Shown: positions 8,997 to 17,633 of the stretch, piece after piece | Layout of the letters: each line of letters opens with the position of its first letter | How positions within the stretch are numbered: the first letter of the stretch is position 1 | Assembly (NCBI GenBank): GCA_041554195.1 | Contig: JBFFMJ010000007.1 | Span: forward strand, 1 to 64,000 | Source of the DNA: JAPHSX01 sp041554195 | Lineage (GTDB): Bacteria; Pseudomonadota; Gammaproteobacteria; Thiohalomonadales; Thiohalomonadaceae | Direction of reading: 5' to 3' | DNA: 64,000 nucleotides | The notes under the pieces: generated by a model | What the model saw: only the letters and a program-made list of their open reading frames with translations | Told to the model about the DNA's origin: nothing | Databases searched by the model: none | Translations under genes and position numbers: made by a program

Positions 8997-9926
8997 TTAG
9001 CCTAACTCTGCCAACAGGCGCTGGATGATACCCTCGGCCTGACTGCCGTAGCCGCCACCGAACATATTGAAGTGGTTGATGATGTGGTAGAGGTTATAAA
9101 AATTCTTGCGGATCTTATAGCTGGGGTCCAGCGGCCAGGCCTCTTCGTAGGCAGCGTAAAAGTCGCCGTTAAAACCGCCAAACAGTTCGGTCATGGCGAT
9201 ATCCGCCTCGCGGTCGCCGTAGTAGACCGCCGGGTCGAAGATCACGGGCACGCTACCTCCTGGCGTGCCCGAATACCGTCCATCCCTGGACATAACGGGC
9301 ACCCCATCACGGCTGAAGGCATAGTTGCCGGACCAGAGATCCCCATGCAGCAGCGATGCAGCGGGGGTGTAACCATCAAACAGAGCGGGGAACGCCTGCA
9401 ACAGCCGCTCGCCCTGTTGCAGCAGGGTGCGGCTCGCGCCACGCCCGGCGGCCAGCTCCAGCTGTGCGCCAAGGCGCTGCTCGCGCCAGAAGTTAAACCA
9501 GCTGTCATCGGGCAGGTTTGACTGCGGGGTCGAGCCGATGGTGTTGTCACGAAACCAGCCAAAACGCTCGCCGCTGTGGCGATGCAGCGCCGCCAGCTGC
9601 CGCCCCAGTTGCGCCTGTGAGCCGCTACCGCCCAGCGCCAGGTCCTCCATCACGATGTAGGCCTGCCCCCCGGCAATACCGGTGGCAAGCGGCAGCGGCA
9701 CACGGATCGCCGCCGCCTCGGCCAGCTCGTGCAGCCCCTCGTGCTCCGCCTCGAACATAGCAAGTTTGTCGCCGCTGTTGAGCTTCACGAAGTAGCTCTG
9801 GTCGCCATCACCGATACGGTAGGCGCTGTTAATACAGCCGCCGCCCAGCGCATGGCGCTCGCGCGCCACAAAGGACTCGCCACGGGTCTGGCTGATGGTC
9901 TCGGCTATCTCTTCCCACAGGGCCAT
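8997..9926 (-). CDS. Fructosamine kinase family protein with a palindromic in-frame insertion
   Basis: A 309-residue small-molecule kinase of the fructosamine/ketosamine-3-kinase family (APH fold), which phosphorylates glycated amines or ribulosamines for deglycation. Visible motifs are FVKLNSG (ATP-binding Lys), YIVMEDLAL (hinge), LLHGDLWSGN (catalytic loop), VIFDPAVYYGDREADIAMTELFGGF (metal-binding Asp), and a C-terminal YNLYHIINHFNMFGGGY. The start at 9926 (MALWEE) matches the family; an upstream in-frame ATG at 9962 is possible. Between SRDGVPV and IFDPA sit 17 extra residues (51 bases) built from a palindromic DNA element. That loop lies just before the metal-binding Asp, so activity could be affected. 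Confidence 0.88.
   Translation of the reverse strand: MALWEEIAETISQTRGESFVARERHALGGGCINSAYRIGDGDQSYFVKLNSGDKLAMFEAEHEGLHELAEAAAIRVPLPLATGIAGGQAYIVMEDLALGGSGSQAQLGRQLAALHRHSGERFGWFRDNTIGSTPQSNLPDDSWFNFWREQRLGAQLELAAGRGASRTLLQQGERLLQAFPALFDGYTPAASLLHGDLWSGNYAFSRDGVPVMSRDGRYSGTPGGSVPVIFDPAVYYGDREADIAMTELFGGFNGDFYAAYEEAWPLDPSYKIRKNFYNLYHIINHFNMFGGGYGSQAEGIIQRLLAELG
9244..9301. repeat. Palindromic element inserted in the kinase reading frame
   Basis: On the coding strand this is a nested imperfect palindrome. The outer arms are GTGCCCG/CGGGCAC and the inner arms GTCCA/TGGAC around GGGA. GTGCCCGT occurs again at the far end, making an 8-base direct repeat that frames 51 bases. A third inverted pair, CGGGCACGC/GCGTGCCCG, spans the proximal side. 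Removing one repeat unit restores the usual family sequence VPVIFDP. It resembles small mobile palindromes of the RPE/MITE kind. I saw no second copy while reading the window, but that was not an exhaustive search. Confidence 0.65.
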
Positions 9927-10033
9927 AGGCTTACATCGCGTGAAAACAAAGGTGGCCGCCATCTTAAACCAAGGGGCGGGAGCTGTCTTGCCGCAGGCTT
10001 GGGATGGCCGCGCGTTCAGGCTACACTCGGGCC

Positions 10034-10426
10034 ATGATCAGGATGACCCACAAACCACTCCCCCTCTGCCACGCCATCGACCGCCAACAGGTCGAGGCGG
10101 TCGTCCACGACTTCTATATAAAGGTACTGGCCGATGAGAGCCTCGCCCCCCACTTTGCCGGGATCCACGACTGGCCACGCCACCAGGGCTACATCACCGA
10201 CTTCTGGTGGGGGGTGATGGGGGGCAAGGTGGCCGCACCGCGCCCAGGCGCGATGATTAGCGGACATGAAAATCTGGCGATCACCGGGGCGATGATGCAA
10301 CAGTGGCTGACACTATTTAAGCAAACCATCAATGAGCAGATCCCTGCCACCGAGGCGGCACAGTGGCAGGCGATGGCCCGCGGGATCGCTAACATGATGG
10401 GTGAGCACGGTTTGGTAGAGGATTAA
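10034..10426 (+). CDS. Group 3 truncated haemoglobin
   Basis: A 130-residue 2-on-2 globin. The pattern VVHDFYIKVLADESLAPHF (B helix with Tyr), DFWWGVMGG and a proximal-His region SGHENLAITGAMMQQW is typical of group 3 (CtrHb-like) truncated globins. These have been linked to oxygen, sulfide or NO chemistry. The start is ATG at 10034, with a second in-frame ATG at 10043; neither has a strong ribosome site. The PPOX-family gene follows after 16 bases, so the two form a likely operon. A second, quite different globin fusion is encoded at 28.3-29.2 kb. Confidence 0.88.
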   Translation: MIRMTHKPLPLCHAIDRQQVEAVVHDFYIKVLADESLAPHFAGIHDWPRHQGYITDFWWGVMGGKVAAPRPGAMISGHENLAITGAMMQQWLTLFKQTINEQIPATEAAQWQAMARGIANMMGEHGLVED

Positions 10427-10442
10427 TTGAGGAGCATAACTC

Positions 10443-11006
10443 ATGGCGAAGGTACTGCCGGATATCGATAACGCACTGGCCGACTGGATCGCGGCACAAC
10501 CGCTGTTCTTCGTCGCCTCGGCGCCGCTGAGTGGTGAGGGCCACGTCAACCTCTCGCCACGCGGCCTCGACAGCCTGCGCGTACTCGGCCCCCGAGAGGT
10601 CGCCTTTTATGACCTCACCGGCAGCGGCAACGAGACCGCCGCCCACCTCGCCGAGAATGGCCGCATCACCCTGATGTTCTGCGCCTTCGAGGGGGCACCA
10701 CGCATCCTGCGCCTCTATGGACACGGGGAGGTGGTGCGACCCGGTGATGCCGGCTGGTCACCGCTACGCCCCCACTTCGGCGATGCACTGCCGCAGGCGC
10801 GCCAGATCATCCGCATTGAGGTCTCACGGGTACAGACCTCCTGCGGCTACGGTGTGCCGCTGATGTCCCTGCAACGCGAGCGTGATGACCTTATCAACTG
10901 GGCAGAGAAGAAAGGGGAGGAGGGGCTGGCCGAATACCAGCAGCGCCATAACCACCACAGCATCGACGGCCTGCCCGCCCCCGGTATCACCCCTGCCGAT
11001 AAATAA
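10443..11006 (+). CDS. Pyridoxamine 5'-phosphate oxidase-like (PPOX family) flavoprotein
   Basis: A 187-residue split-barrel protein of the PPOX/FMN-binding family. The N-terminal half has FFVASAPLSGEGHVNLSPRG and DLTGSGNETAAHLAENGRITLMF, a layout shared with a family of stand-alone flavin- or F420-type redox proteins rather than true PdxH. ATG at 10443 has GAGGAG 8 bases upstream. It follows the truncated-globin gene closely, which suggests joint expression. The substrate is unknown. Confidence 0.82.
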   Translation: MAKVLPDIDNALADWIAAQPLFFVASAPLSGEGHVNLSPRGLDSLRVLGPREVAFYDLTGSGNETAAHLAENGRITLMFCAFEGAPRILRLYGHGEVVRPGDAGWSPLRPHFGDALPQARQIIRIEVSRVQTSCGYGVPLMSLQRERDDLINWAEKKGEEGLAEYQQRHNHHSIDGLPAPGITPADK

Positions 11007-11393
11007 TCCGTGCAGGGCGGTACAGGAGATGCCGCTCTTCGGCCACACGGTACAGAATATCGCCACTGTTGCCGAGGATGAGGATGCCGCGCAACCAAGC
11101 AGGCCAATATGGGGCTCAGCCTGATCGCCAGCCGCCGTGAGTAAACCGCGCAGTACACAATAATTTCTGTGGTGACAAGCCCTCCGGGCGACTTTTTTTC
11201 ATGGTTATGCACACCAGAAACGGCAACGGGGAAAGATGTCAACAACCAAAGCACAATATCCACCAGCCTTAGCGACCCATTTGTAACATATTGATTTTAT
11301 TATCAAAAACATTTCGTTCATTTTCTCGACGATCTAACAGCGCCCCAGAAGTCATGCGGCCTGTAAGCGTTTAGCCCCAAACAATCCACAAAG
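11007..11393. other. Non-coding gap upstream of priA
   Basis: No convincing gene here. Short open stretches exist but have no ribosome site or recognisable sequence. The right half (about 11280-11340) is AT-rich. A one-mismatch DnaA-box match, TTATGCACA, is at 11205-11213. Confidence 0.5.
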
Positions 11394-11416
11394 TTATCCA
11401 CAGCTTTTGTGGATAA
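11394..11416. promoter_or_regulatory. Paired inverted DnaA boxes upstream of priA
   Basis: Two perfect consensus DnaA boxes, TTATCCACA at 11394-11402 and its inverse TGTGGATAA at 11408-11416, five bases apart. A partial box, CAATCCACA, lies just to the left. The pair is about 115 bases before the priA start, where it could tune priA expression or titrate DnaA. Confidence 0.65.
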
Positions 11417-11531
11417 CCAAACTACTCCAATGATGACAAGGAGTTAGCGCATTTTTAAGAGATTCCCCCTTAAACAACAGGGCTAAATTTAACGCCATAA
11501 TTTTCACAAAAAGTCGTGATAAACTCGCCGC

Positions 11532-13733
11532 ATGAATCAACCCATCCTGCGCATTGCCGTCCCCTCCCCCCTGCGCCGACTGTTCGACTATCTCCCCCCG
11601 CATAACGCCAGCAACCCCACCCCGGGCCAACGCTTTCTTATCCCCTTCGGGCGCGGGCGCACCGTTGGCATTTTGGTGGAGCTGAGTGACCATAGTGACT
11701 GCCCTGACGACAAACTCAAGGCGGCATTCAAGCAACTGGATCAGGCGCCACTACTCGATGCTGCGATGATGAAGCTGCTGCGCTGGGCCTGCGACTACTA
11801 CCACCACCCGCCTGGGGAGGTGTTTCAGGCCGCACTACCAGTGCTGCTGCGCCAGGAGCGCGCCGCCGCGGAGAAGGGTGTTACCCACTGGTGCCTCAGT
11901 GAGGCGGGGGCGGCGCTCGAACTCGATACCCTGTCACGGGCACCGCGCCAGCAGGCACTGATCACACTGCTGCAAGGTGTTGCTGCGCCCGGACTTACCG
12001 CCAGTACCATCGACCAGCACGAGGAGAAGTGGCAGCCGGTGATGCGCTCGCTGGTGGAGAAGGGATGGGTGGTGCGCCAGGAGGTCGCCGTCTCTGCGGT
12101 CGAGATCGGCAGCGCCGCCGACACCCAGCCATCCCTCACCGAGGCACAGCAACAGGCCGTTGCGGCGATCAGGGGCGATAGCGGTTTTCAGGTCTCACTC
12201 ATCGACGGGGTCACCGGCAGCGGCAAGACCGAGGTCTACCTGCAGGCCATCGCCACGGTGCTGCAACAGGGCAAACAGGCACTGGTGTTGATCCCGGAGA
12301 TCGGCCTCAGCCCGCAACTAGTGGGCCGCTTCGCCCGCCGCTTTGCCGTGCCCATCGCCCTGCTCCACTCAGGGCTTTCCGATGGCGAACGGCTCAGTGC
12401 CTGGCAGCTGGCGGCAAAGGGCGAGGCTGCGATCATCATCGGCACCCGTTCGGCCATCTTCACACCGATGCTCAAGCCCGGCCTCATTATTATCGACGAG
12501 GAGCACGACGCCTCGTTCAAGCAGCAGGACGGTTTCCGCTACTCGGCCCGTGATGTGGCGGTGGTGCGGGCGCGCCAGCTCGATATTCCCATTGTGCTGG
12601 GCACCGCCACCCCTTCGCTGGAGAGCCTGCACAATGCCCTGCAGGGGCGCTACCGCCACCTGTTGCTGCCCGAGCGGGCAGGCAGTGCTATTCACCCGAC
12701 GATGAAGCTGCTCGATGTACGCCAGCAACCGATGGAAGAGGGCGTATCGCAGCACCTGCAACAGGCGATGCAACACCACCTGGAAAGGGAGGGGCAGGTG
12801 CTGCTGTTTCTCAATCGCCGCGGCTTCTCCCCGGTGCTGATGTGCCACGACTGCGGCTGGCACAGTCAATGCCCGCGCTGCGATGCCAATATGACGGTCT
12901 ACGCCGCACAGCAGCGGATGCGCTGTCACCACTGCCAGAGTGAGCGCCCACTCCCCCGGCAATGCCCCGACTGTGGCAGCATCGACCTGCGTCCCATCGG
13001 CCAGGGGACCGAACGCATCGAGCAACACCTGCAGGCCCTATTCCCCGAGCGCGAGGTGATCCGCATCGACCGCGATACCACCCGCCGCAAGGGTTCCATG
13101 GACAAGCTGCTGGAGAAGATCCACAGCGAGTCGGGGCAGATCCTCATCGGCACGCAGATGCTGGCCAAGGGACACCACTTTCCAAATGTCACCCTGGTGG
13201 GGATCCTCGATGCCGATCAGGGGCTGTTCAGCATCGACTTTCGTGCCGCCGAGCGCATGGCGCAACTCATTATTCAGGTGGCGGGGCGCGCCGGGCGGGC
13301 CGAAAGGCCTGGAGAGGTGCTGATCCAGACCCACGTACCGGATCACCCCCTGCTCAGACTGCTGGTGGAAAAAGACTACGCCCACTTCGCCAGTGCCACC
13401 CTGAAGGAACGCCAGGAGGCAGAGCTGCCCCCCTTCTCCCACTTTGCCCTGCTGCGCGCTGAGGCGGTGGATAGCGAGGCGCCGATGACCTTTCTGGAGG
13501 CGGCCCGCAGCAGCGCCGAACAGCTGGGCCACGAGGGTGTCTGGCTGCTCGGCCCGATCCCTGCACCGATGGAACGCCGCGCCGGGCGCAGCCGTGCCCA
13601 ACTGCTGCTTCAGGCGGCTAGCCGTGCCGCGCTGCATCAACTGCTCAACCACTGGGCCGGCGCACTGGAAGGGGTTAAGGAGGGGCGCAAGGTGCGCTGG
13701 TCGCTGGATGTGGACCCGGTAGAGCTGTATTGA
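11532..13733 (+). CDS. priA: Primosomal replication restart helicase PriA
   Basis: A 733-residue 3'-5' helicase that reloads the replisome at stalled forks. The N-terminal DNA-binding domain starts RIAVPSPLRRLFDYLPP. Helicase motifs include Walker A GVTGSGKTEVY, the DEEH box IIIDEEHDASFKQ, and GTATPSLESL. The zinc region has eight cysteines in CHDCGWHSQCPRCD and RCHHCQSERPLPRQCPDCGS. Later motifs are GTERIEQHL and QVAGRAGRAERPGEVLIQT. Length matches the family. It is followed by an outer-membrane protein gene and argS, an order related to the priA-argS-ftsN-like arrangement seen in many gammaproteobacteria. Confidence 0.97.
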   Translation: MNQPILRIAVPSPLRRLFDYLPPHNASNPTPGQRFLIPFGRGRTVGILVELSDHSDCPDDKLKAAFKQLDQAPLLDAAMMKLLRWACDYYHHPPGEVFQAALPVLLRQERAAAEKGVTHWCLSEAGAALELDTLSRAPRQQALITLLQGVAAPGLTASTIDQHEEKWQPVMRSLVEKGWVVRQEVAVSAVEIGSAADTQPSLTEAQQQAVAAIRGDSGFQVSLIDGVTGSGKTEVYLQAIATVLQQGKQALVLIPEIGLSPQLVGRFARRFAVPIALLHSGLSDGERLSAWQLAAKGEAAIIIGTRSAIFTPMLKPGLIIIDEEHDASFKQQDGFRYSARDVAVVRARQLDIPIVLGTATPSLESLHNALQGRYRHLLLPERAGSAIHPTMKLLDVRQQPMEEGVSQHLQQAMQHHLEREGQVLLFLNRRGFSPVLMCHDCGWHSQCPRCDANMTVYAAQQRMRCHHCQSERPLPRQCPDCGSIDLRPIGQGTERIEQHLQALFPEREVIRIDRDTTRRKGSMDKLLEKIHSESGQILIGTQMLAKGHHFPNVTLVGILDADQGLFSIDFRAAERMAQLIIQVAGRAGRAERPGEVLIQTHVPDHPLLRLLVEKDYAHFASATLKERQEAELPPFSHFALLRAEAVDSEAPMTFLEAARSSAEQLGHEGVWLLGPIPAPMERRAGRSRAQLLLQAASRAALHQLLNHWAGALEGVKEGRKVRWSLDVDPVELY

Positions 13734-13849
13734 GCAGTGCATCACAAATCGCCCTTTAATTATTGTGTCTTGACTCGCAACGTGCTTCAATTTCACCGCT
13801 AAAAATATTCATTTAGTCAAAATATTGATAACAAGGAGCTTATCGCACA

Positions 13850-14410
13850 ATGAAAACAATCAAAGTAATGGCTGCCGTTGCAGCTATCGCACTGCCCCTG
13901 CAGTTTGCACAGGCAGAAGATGCCACTGTTAATGCGCAAATCGTACTTCCCAGCGTGACCGGCTATAGTGGCGGTATGGGTGTCGCCCTCGGCTACGAGA
14001 TGCCGATGCCCGATGTGAACCCCAATTTTTCGATTGAAGGTGAGTTCACCACCACCATCTCCAGCCCTGATGATTCCGCATCAGCCGGTGGTGTTACCGT
14101 TACTTCTGAGCTTTCCTACTACACTCTGGCAGCCTACGCCAAGTACAATCACCCAGTTAATGAAAAAGTCGACTTGTTTGGTCGTGTTGGCCTGCTGTAC
14201 GAGAGCGTTGAAGCCGATTATTCCTGTTCTGGTAACACCTTCATTTGTAGCTTAACCCCTTCCAGTTCAGGTAAAGAGACAGACACCGGCCTCAGCTTCG
14301 GCTTCGGCATGAACTACGGTATCAATGATAAGATGGACTTCACCGCCGGTTACACCATCATTGAGTCGGATATCAACCACCTCTCTGCCGGTATTAAGTT
14401 CAAAATGTAA
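13850..14410 (+). CDS. Outer-membrane beta-barrel protein
   Basis: A 186-residue exported protein. A Sec signal peptide (KTIKVMAAVAAIALPLQFAQA) is followed by alternating amphipathic strands. The last residues, INHLSAGIKFKM, end in a hydrophobic pattern typical of an eight-stranded OmpA/OmpW-like barrel. Two cysteines (YSCSGNTFICSL) lie in a predicted outer loop and could form a disulfide. AAGGAG lies upstream of the ATG at a long spacing of 11 bases. A stable hairpin follows the stop. The exact family is not recognisable by eye. Confidence 0.7.
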   Translation: MKTIKVMAAVAAIALPLQFAQAEDATVNAQIVLPSVTGYSGGMGVALGYEMPMPDVNPNFSIEGEFTTTISSPDDSASAGGVTVTSELSYYTLAAYAKYNHPVNEKVDLFGRVGLLYESVEADYSCSGNTFICSLTPSSSGKETDTGLSFGFGMNYGINDKMDFTAGYTIIESDINHLSAGIKFKM

Positions 14411-14418
14411 TACCCCTT

Positions 14419-14443
14419 ACCTCCTCACCGCTGGTGAGGAGGT
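14419..14443 (+). terminator. Terminator-like hairpin after the beta-barrel gene
   Basis: Eleven-base perfect stem ACCTCCTCACC/GGTGAGGAGGT with a GCT loop, nine bases after the stop codon. No T-run follows, so it may instead be a 3' stabilising hairpin. Confidence 0.55.
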
Positions 14444-14486
14444 CTCTCCTCCGCAACACCATCTCCACAACCCGCTTGAATGCCCC

Positions 14487-14516
14487 TTGCCACTACACTC
14501 GTAGAACAGGGATAAT
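14487..14516 (+). promoter_or_regulatory. Sigma70 promoter candidate for argS
   Basis: TTGCCA (-35), 18-base spacer, GATAAT (-10), ending 44 bases before the argS ATG. Four of six bases match at -35 and five of six at -10. Confidence 0.5.
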
Positions 14517-14560
14517 GTCCGACTAATTCTCTATTGCTACTGCCGGTCTCTATTGCCCCT

Positions 14561-16327
14561 ATGAAATCCCATCTTCAGGAACTCGTTAAAGCCGCCCTGC
14601 ACGATCTGCACAGTGCCGGGGTATTTGACTTTGAACTGCCCGAGAACATCACCATTGAGCGTGCGCGCGACAGGTCGCACGGCGACTTCGCCTGCAATAT
14701 CGCGATGGTGCTGGCCAAGCCGGCTCGCAGCAAGCCGCGTGATCTCGCCGACAAGATCGTCGCCCACCTGCCCGCCTCCGAGCATCTGGCCGAGGTCTCC
14801 ATTGCCGGCCCCGGCTTTATCAACTTCACCATGTCCCCTGCGGCCTACCACGCGGTGGTGGGTGAGGCGCTGGAGGCAGGCGAGGCCTTTGGGCGCTCTG
14901 ATGTAGGTGCTGGCAAGCGGGTGCAGGTGGAGTTTGTCTCCGCCAATCCGACCGGCCCGCTGCATGTGGGCCATGGTCGTGGTGCCGCCTACGGGGCCAC
15001 TGTGGCCGACCTGCTGGCGGCCGTCGGTTTTGAGGTGCACCGCGAATACTATGTGAACGATGCGGGGCGGCAGATGGATATCCTCGGCACCTCGGTGTGG
15101 CTGCGCTACCTGGAACTGGCTGGTGAGGAGCTGACCTTCCCGGTCAACGGCTACAAGGGCGACTACATCTGGGACATCGCTGCCGATCTGCACCGCGAGC
15201 ACGGCGATACCTATCGCCAGCTCGCCATTGACGTATTCAACGGCATCCCGGTCGATGAGCCGGCCGGTGGCGACAAAGAGGTACACATCGACGCCCTGAT
15301 CATGCAGGCCAAGAAGATGCTCGGCGAAGAGGGCTACCTGCTCTTCTTCAACAAGGCACTGGAGGTGATCCTCTCCGACATCCGCAAGGATCTCGAGGAG
15401 TTCGGCGTGGTCTACGAGGAGTGGTATCCCGAGAGATCCCTGGTCAGCTCCGGCAAGGTGGACGAGGCGATCGAGCAACTGAAGAAATCCGAACACATCT
15501 ACGAGGAGAAGGGGGCGCTGTGGTTCCGCTCTACCGACTTTGGTGATGAGAAGGATCGGGTGGTGGTACGTGACAACGGGGTGAAGACCTACTTCGCCTC
15601 CGACATCGCCTACCACTGGCACAAGCTGGCCCGTGGCTTTGACCGCGTGATCGACGTGTGGGGCGCTGACCACCACGGCTATGTGCCACGGGTCAAGGCG
15701 GCGCTCACCGCGATGGGCGACAAAGAGGATGCCGACAAACTCGACGTGCTGCTGGTGCAGTTCGCCAGCCTGTTCCGTAACGGCGAGAAGGTGCAGATGT
15801 CGACCCGCTCTGGCTCATTTGTCACCCTGCGCGAGCTGCGCGAAGAGGTGGGCAACGATGCGGCGCGCTTCTTCTACGTGATGCGCAAGTGCGAGCAGCA
15901 CATGGACTTTGACCTGGACCTGGCCAAGTCCCAGTCCAACGACAACCCGATGTACTACATCCAGTACGCCCATGCCCGCGTCTGTAGCGTGCTGCGCCAA
16001 CTCGATGAGAAGGGGCTCTCCTACGACCGCGCCAGCGGCCTTGCCAACCTGCAGGTGCTCAGCGAGTCGCACGAGCAGGACCTGCTGCGCAGCCTCAGCC
16101 GCTACCCGGAGGTAGTGGAGACATCGGCGCTGAACCACGAGCCGCACCAACTCGCCCACTACCTGCGCGAACTGGCCAACGACTTCCACACCTACTACAA
16201 CGCCCATCAGTTCCTGGTGGACGATGGTGCACTGCGCGATGCCCGCCTGACCCTGATTCAGGCGGCACGTCAGGTGCTCGCCAACGGTCTCGGCCTGCTC
16301 GGCGTCTCCGCCCCGGAGAGCATGTGA
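14561..16327 (+). CDS. argS: Arginyl-tRNA synthetase
   Basis: A 588-residue class I synthetase charging tRNA-Arg. The N-terminal Add1 domain (KSHLQELVKAAL) is followed by the HIGH-type motif NPTGPLHVGHGRG. Also visible are VNDAGRQMDILGTSVWLRY, DVWGADHHGYVPRV, and the degenerate KMSKS site VQMSTRSGSFVTL usual for ArgRS. The C-terminal DALR anticodon domain has DNPMYYIQYAHAR and ends SAPESM. ATG 14561 fits the family start; a TTG at 14534 is in frame but adds residues not seen in homologues. Its stop overlaps the start of the SPOR gene by one base. Confidence 0.97.
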   Translation: MKSHLQELVKAALHDLHSAGVFDFELPENITIERARDRSHGDFACNIAMVLAKPARSKPRDLADKIVAHLPASEHLAEVSIAGPGFINFTMSPAAYHAVVGEALEAGEAFGRSDVGAGKRVQVEFVSANPTGPLHVGHGRGAAYGATVADLLAAVGFEVHREYYVNDAGRQMDILGTSVWLRYLELAGEELTFPVNGYKGDYIWDIAADLHREHGDTYRQLAIDVFNGIPVDEPAGGDKEVHIDALIMQAKKMLGEEGYLLFFNKALEVILSDIRKDLEEFGVVYEEWYPERSLVSSGKVDEAIEQLKKSEHIYEEKGALWFRSTDFGDEKDRVVVRDNGVKTYFASDIAYHWHKLARGFDRVIDVWGADHHGYVPRVKAALTAMGDKEDADKLDVLLVQFASLFRNGEKVQMSTRSGSFVTLRELREEVGNDAARFFYVMRKCEQHMDFDLDLAKSQSNDNPMYYIQYAHARVCSVLRQLDEKGLSYDRASGLANLQVLSESHEQDLLRSLSRYPEVVETSALNHEPHQLAHYLRELANDFHTYYNAHQFLVDDGALRDARLTLIQAARQVLANGLGLLGVSAPESM

Positions 16328-16902
16328 TGGCCCGCGACTACGCCCGGCGCACCACCACGCGCAAACCGGCAAAGAAACCTGTCGGTGGCTGGGTGTGGAT
16401 GCTTGGCGGTTTGCTGGTGGGGCTGTTCATCGCCTTCCTGGTCTACCTGCAACAGCAGGGGGGCGAGCCCTTTAAGGGGCTGAGCCTGCCGAAGATGAAA
16501 CCGGCCACCACCGATACCCGTTCGGTAAAGAAACAGCCGATCCCCAAAGCCCCGCCGAAAAAAGAGGGGATCAATTTCGACTTCTACAGCATCCTGCCCG
16601 AGCAGGAGGTGGTGATCCCCGAGTCAGAACTGGGCAACACCCCAACCCCAACCGTTGAGAAGGCCAACTACTTTCTCCAGGTCGGCTCCTTTAAGAGCGA
16701 TGAGGATGCCAATGCCCGCATCGCTGAGCTGTTCCTGCTCAACCTCACCCCCACCATTCAAAAGGTAACGGTCGATGGCGGCAACACCTGGCACCGGGTA
16801 CGGGTCGGCCCCTATACCGACCTGCGCAAGCTTGACAAGGCGCGGCGGCGGCTACAGGACAACGGCATCGATTTCTTTGTGATCAAGGAAAAGCAGGGGT
16901 AG
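16327..16902 (+). CDS. SPOR-domain protein (FtsN-like)
   Basis: A 191-residue bitopic inner-membrane protein. A short basic cytoplasmic tail (ARDYARRTTTRKPAKKP) is followed by one membrane helix (about residues 20-40, WVWMLGGLLVGLFIAFLVY), a Pro/Lys-rich periplasmic linker, and a C-terminal SPOR peptidoglycan-binding domain (NYFLQVGSFKSDEDANARIAEL to the end). This layout and the position after argS match FtsN-like division proteins. The ATG at 16327 overlaps the argS stop; a GTG one codon earlier is an alternative. Confidence 0.88.
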   Translation: MARDYARRTTTRKPAKKPVGGWVWMLGGLLVGLFIAFLVYLQQQGGEPFKGLSLPKMKPATTDTRSVKKQPIPKAPPKKEGINFDFYSILPEQEVVIPESELGNTPTPTVEKANYFLQVGSFKSDEDANARIAELFLLNLTPTIQKVTVDGGNTWHRVRVGPYTDLRKLDKARRRLQDNGIDFFVIKEKQG

Positions 16903-16916
16903 GAGGCATTTAGACA

Positions 16917-17600
16917 ATGCCCTATCTCATCCTCCTTACGTTGCTTGTCGGCGCTATCTTCGGCCCGCAGTGGTGGGCCAGCTACACCTTTCGCCGTTAC
17001 AACAAACCCCGTGACGATATCCCAGGCACGGGGGGCGAACTGGCGCGGCATCTGCTTAAACGCATGCAGATAGATCAGGTGGTGGTGGAGCAGACCGACA
17101 AGGGCGATCACTACGACCCGGAATCACACATGGTGCGCCTCAGCGCCGATAACTTTAATGGCCGCTCACTCACCGCCATCGCGGTGGCCGCCCATGAAGT
17201 GGGCCACGCCATTCAGCACCACAAAAAAGAGTCACTGCTCGCCACCCGCACGCGCCTCATCACACTGGCCCATTGGGGCGAGAAGGTGGGGGCGGCACTG
17301 ATGTTCGCCATTCCCGTGGTTACCCTGATCACGCGGGTGCCTCACAGCGGTCTGCTGTTTTTTCTATTGGGGTTTGCCAGCATGGGGATGGCGACACTGG
17401 TACACCTGGTGACCCTGCCGGTGGAGTGGGATGCCAGTTTCAACAAGGCACTGCCGCTGCTAAAAAGCGGCCACTACATTGATGATCGGGATGAGAGGGC
17501 GGTACGGCAGATCCTGCGCGCGGCGGCGTTAACCTATGTGGCCGCCTCGCTCGCCAGCCTGCTTAACCTGGCCCGCTGGATAACCTTTCTGCGGCGATAA
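16917..17600 (+). CDS. Membrane zinc metallopeptidase (Zn_peptidase_2 / YugP-like)
   Basis: A 227-residue membrane protein with an N-terminal hydrophobic segment and the zinc-protease motif AAHEVGHAIQHH (HEXXH) near residue 100. Several further membrane helices follow, including GAALMFAIPVVTLI, LLFFLLGFASMGMATLV and ALTYVAASLASLLNLA. A conserved VEWDASFNKALPLL follows, as in the YugP family. It starts 15 bases after the SPOR gene, probably in the same transcript. The substrate is unknown. Confidence 0.85.
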   Translation: MPYLILLTLLVGAIFGPQWWASYTFRRYNKPRDDIPGTGGELARHLLKRMQIDQVVVEQTDKGDHYDPESHMVRLSADNFNGRSLTAIAVAAHEVGHAIQHHKKESLLATRTRLITLAHWGEKVGAALMFAIPVVTLITRVPHSGLLFFLLGFASMGMATLVHLVTLPVEWDASFNKALPLLKSGHYIDDRDERAVRQILRAAALTYVAASLASLLNLARWITFLRR

Positions 17601-17633
17601 ATATCGTTCTCTTCAGTCGTGGCGCATGCTCCT

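Noticed and set aside
11007..11531. Possible replication origin upstream of priA
   Set aside because: Only two perfect DnaA boxes plus weak ones, no dnaA/dnaN/gidA neighbours, and no 13-mer repeats seen. A regulatory site is more likely.
14537..15676. 379-codon minus-strand frame opposite argS
   Set aside because: Antisense shadow of argS with no recognisable motif.
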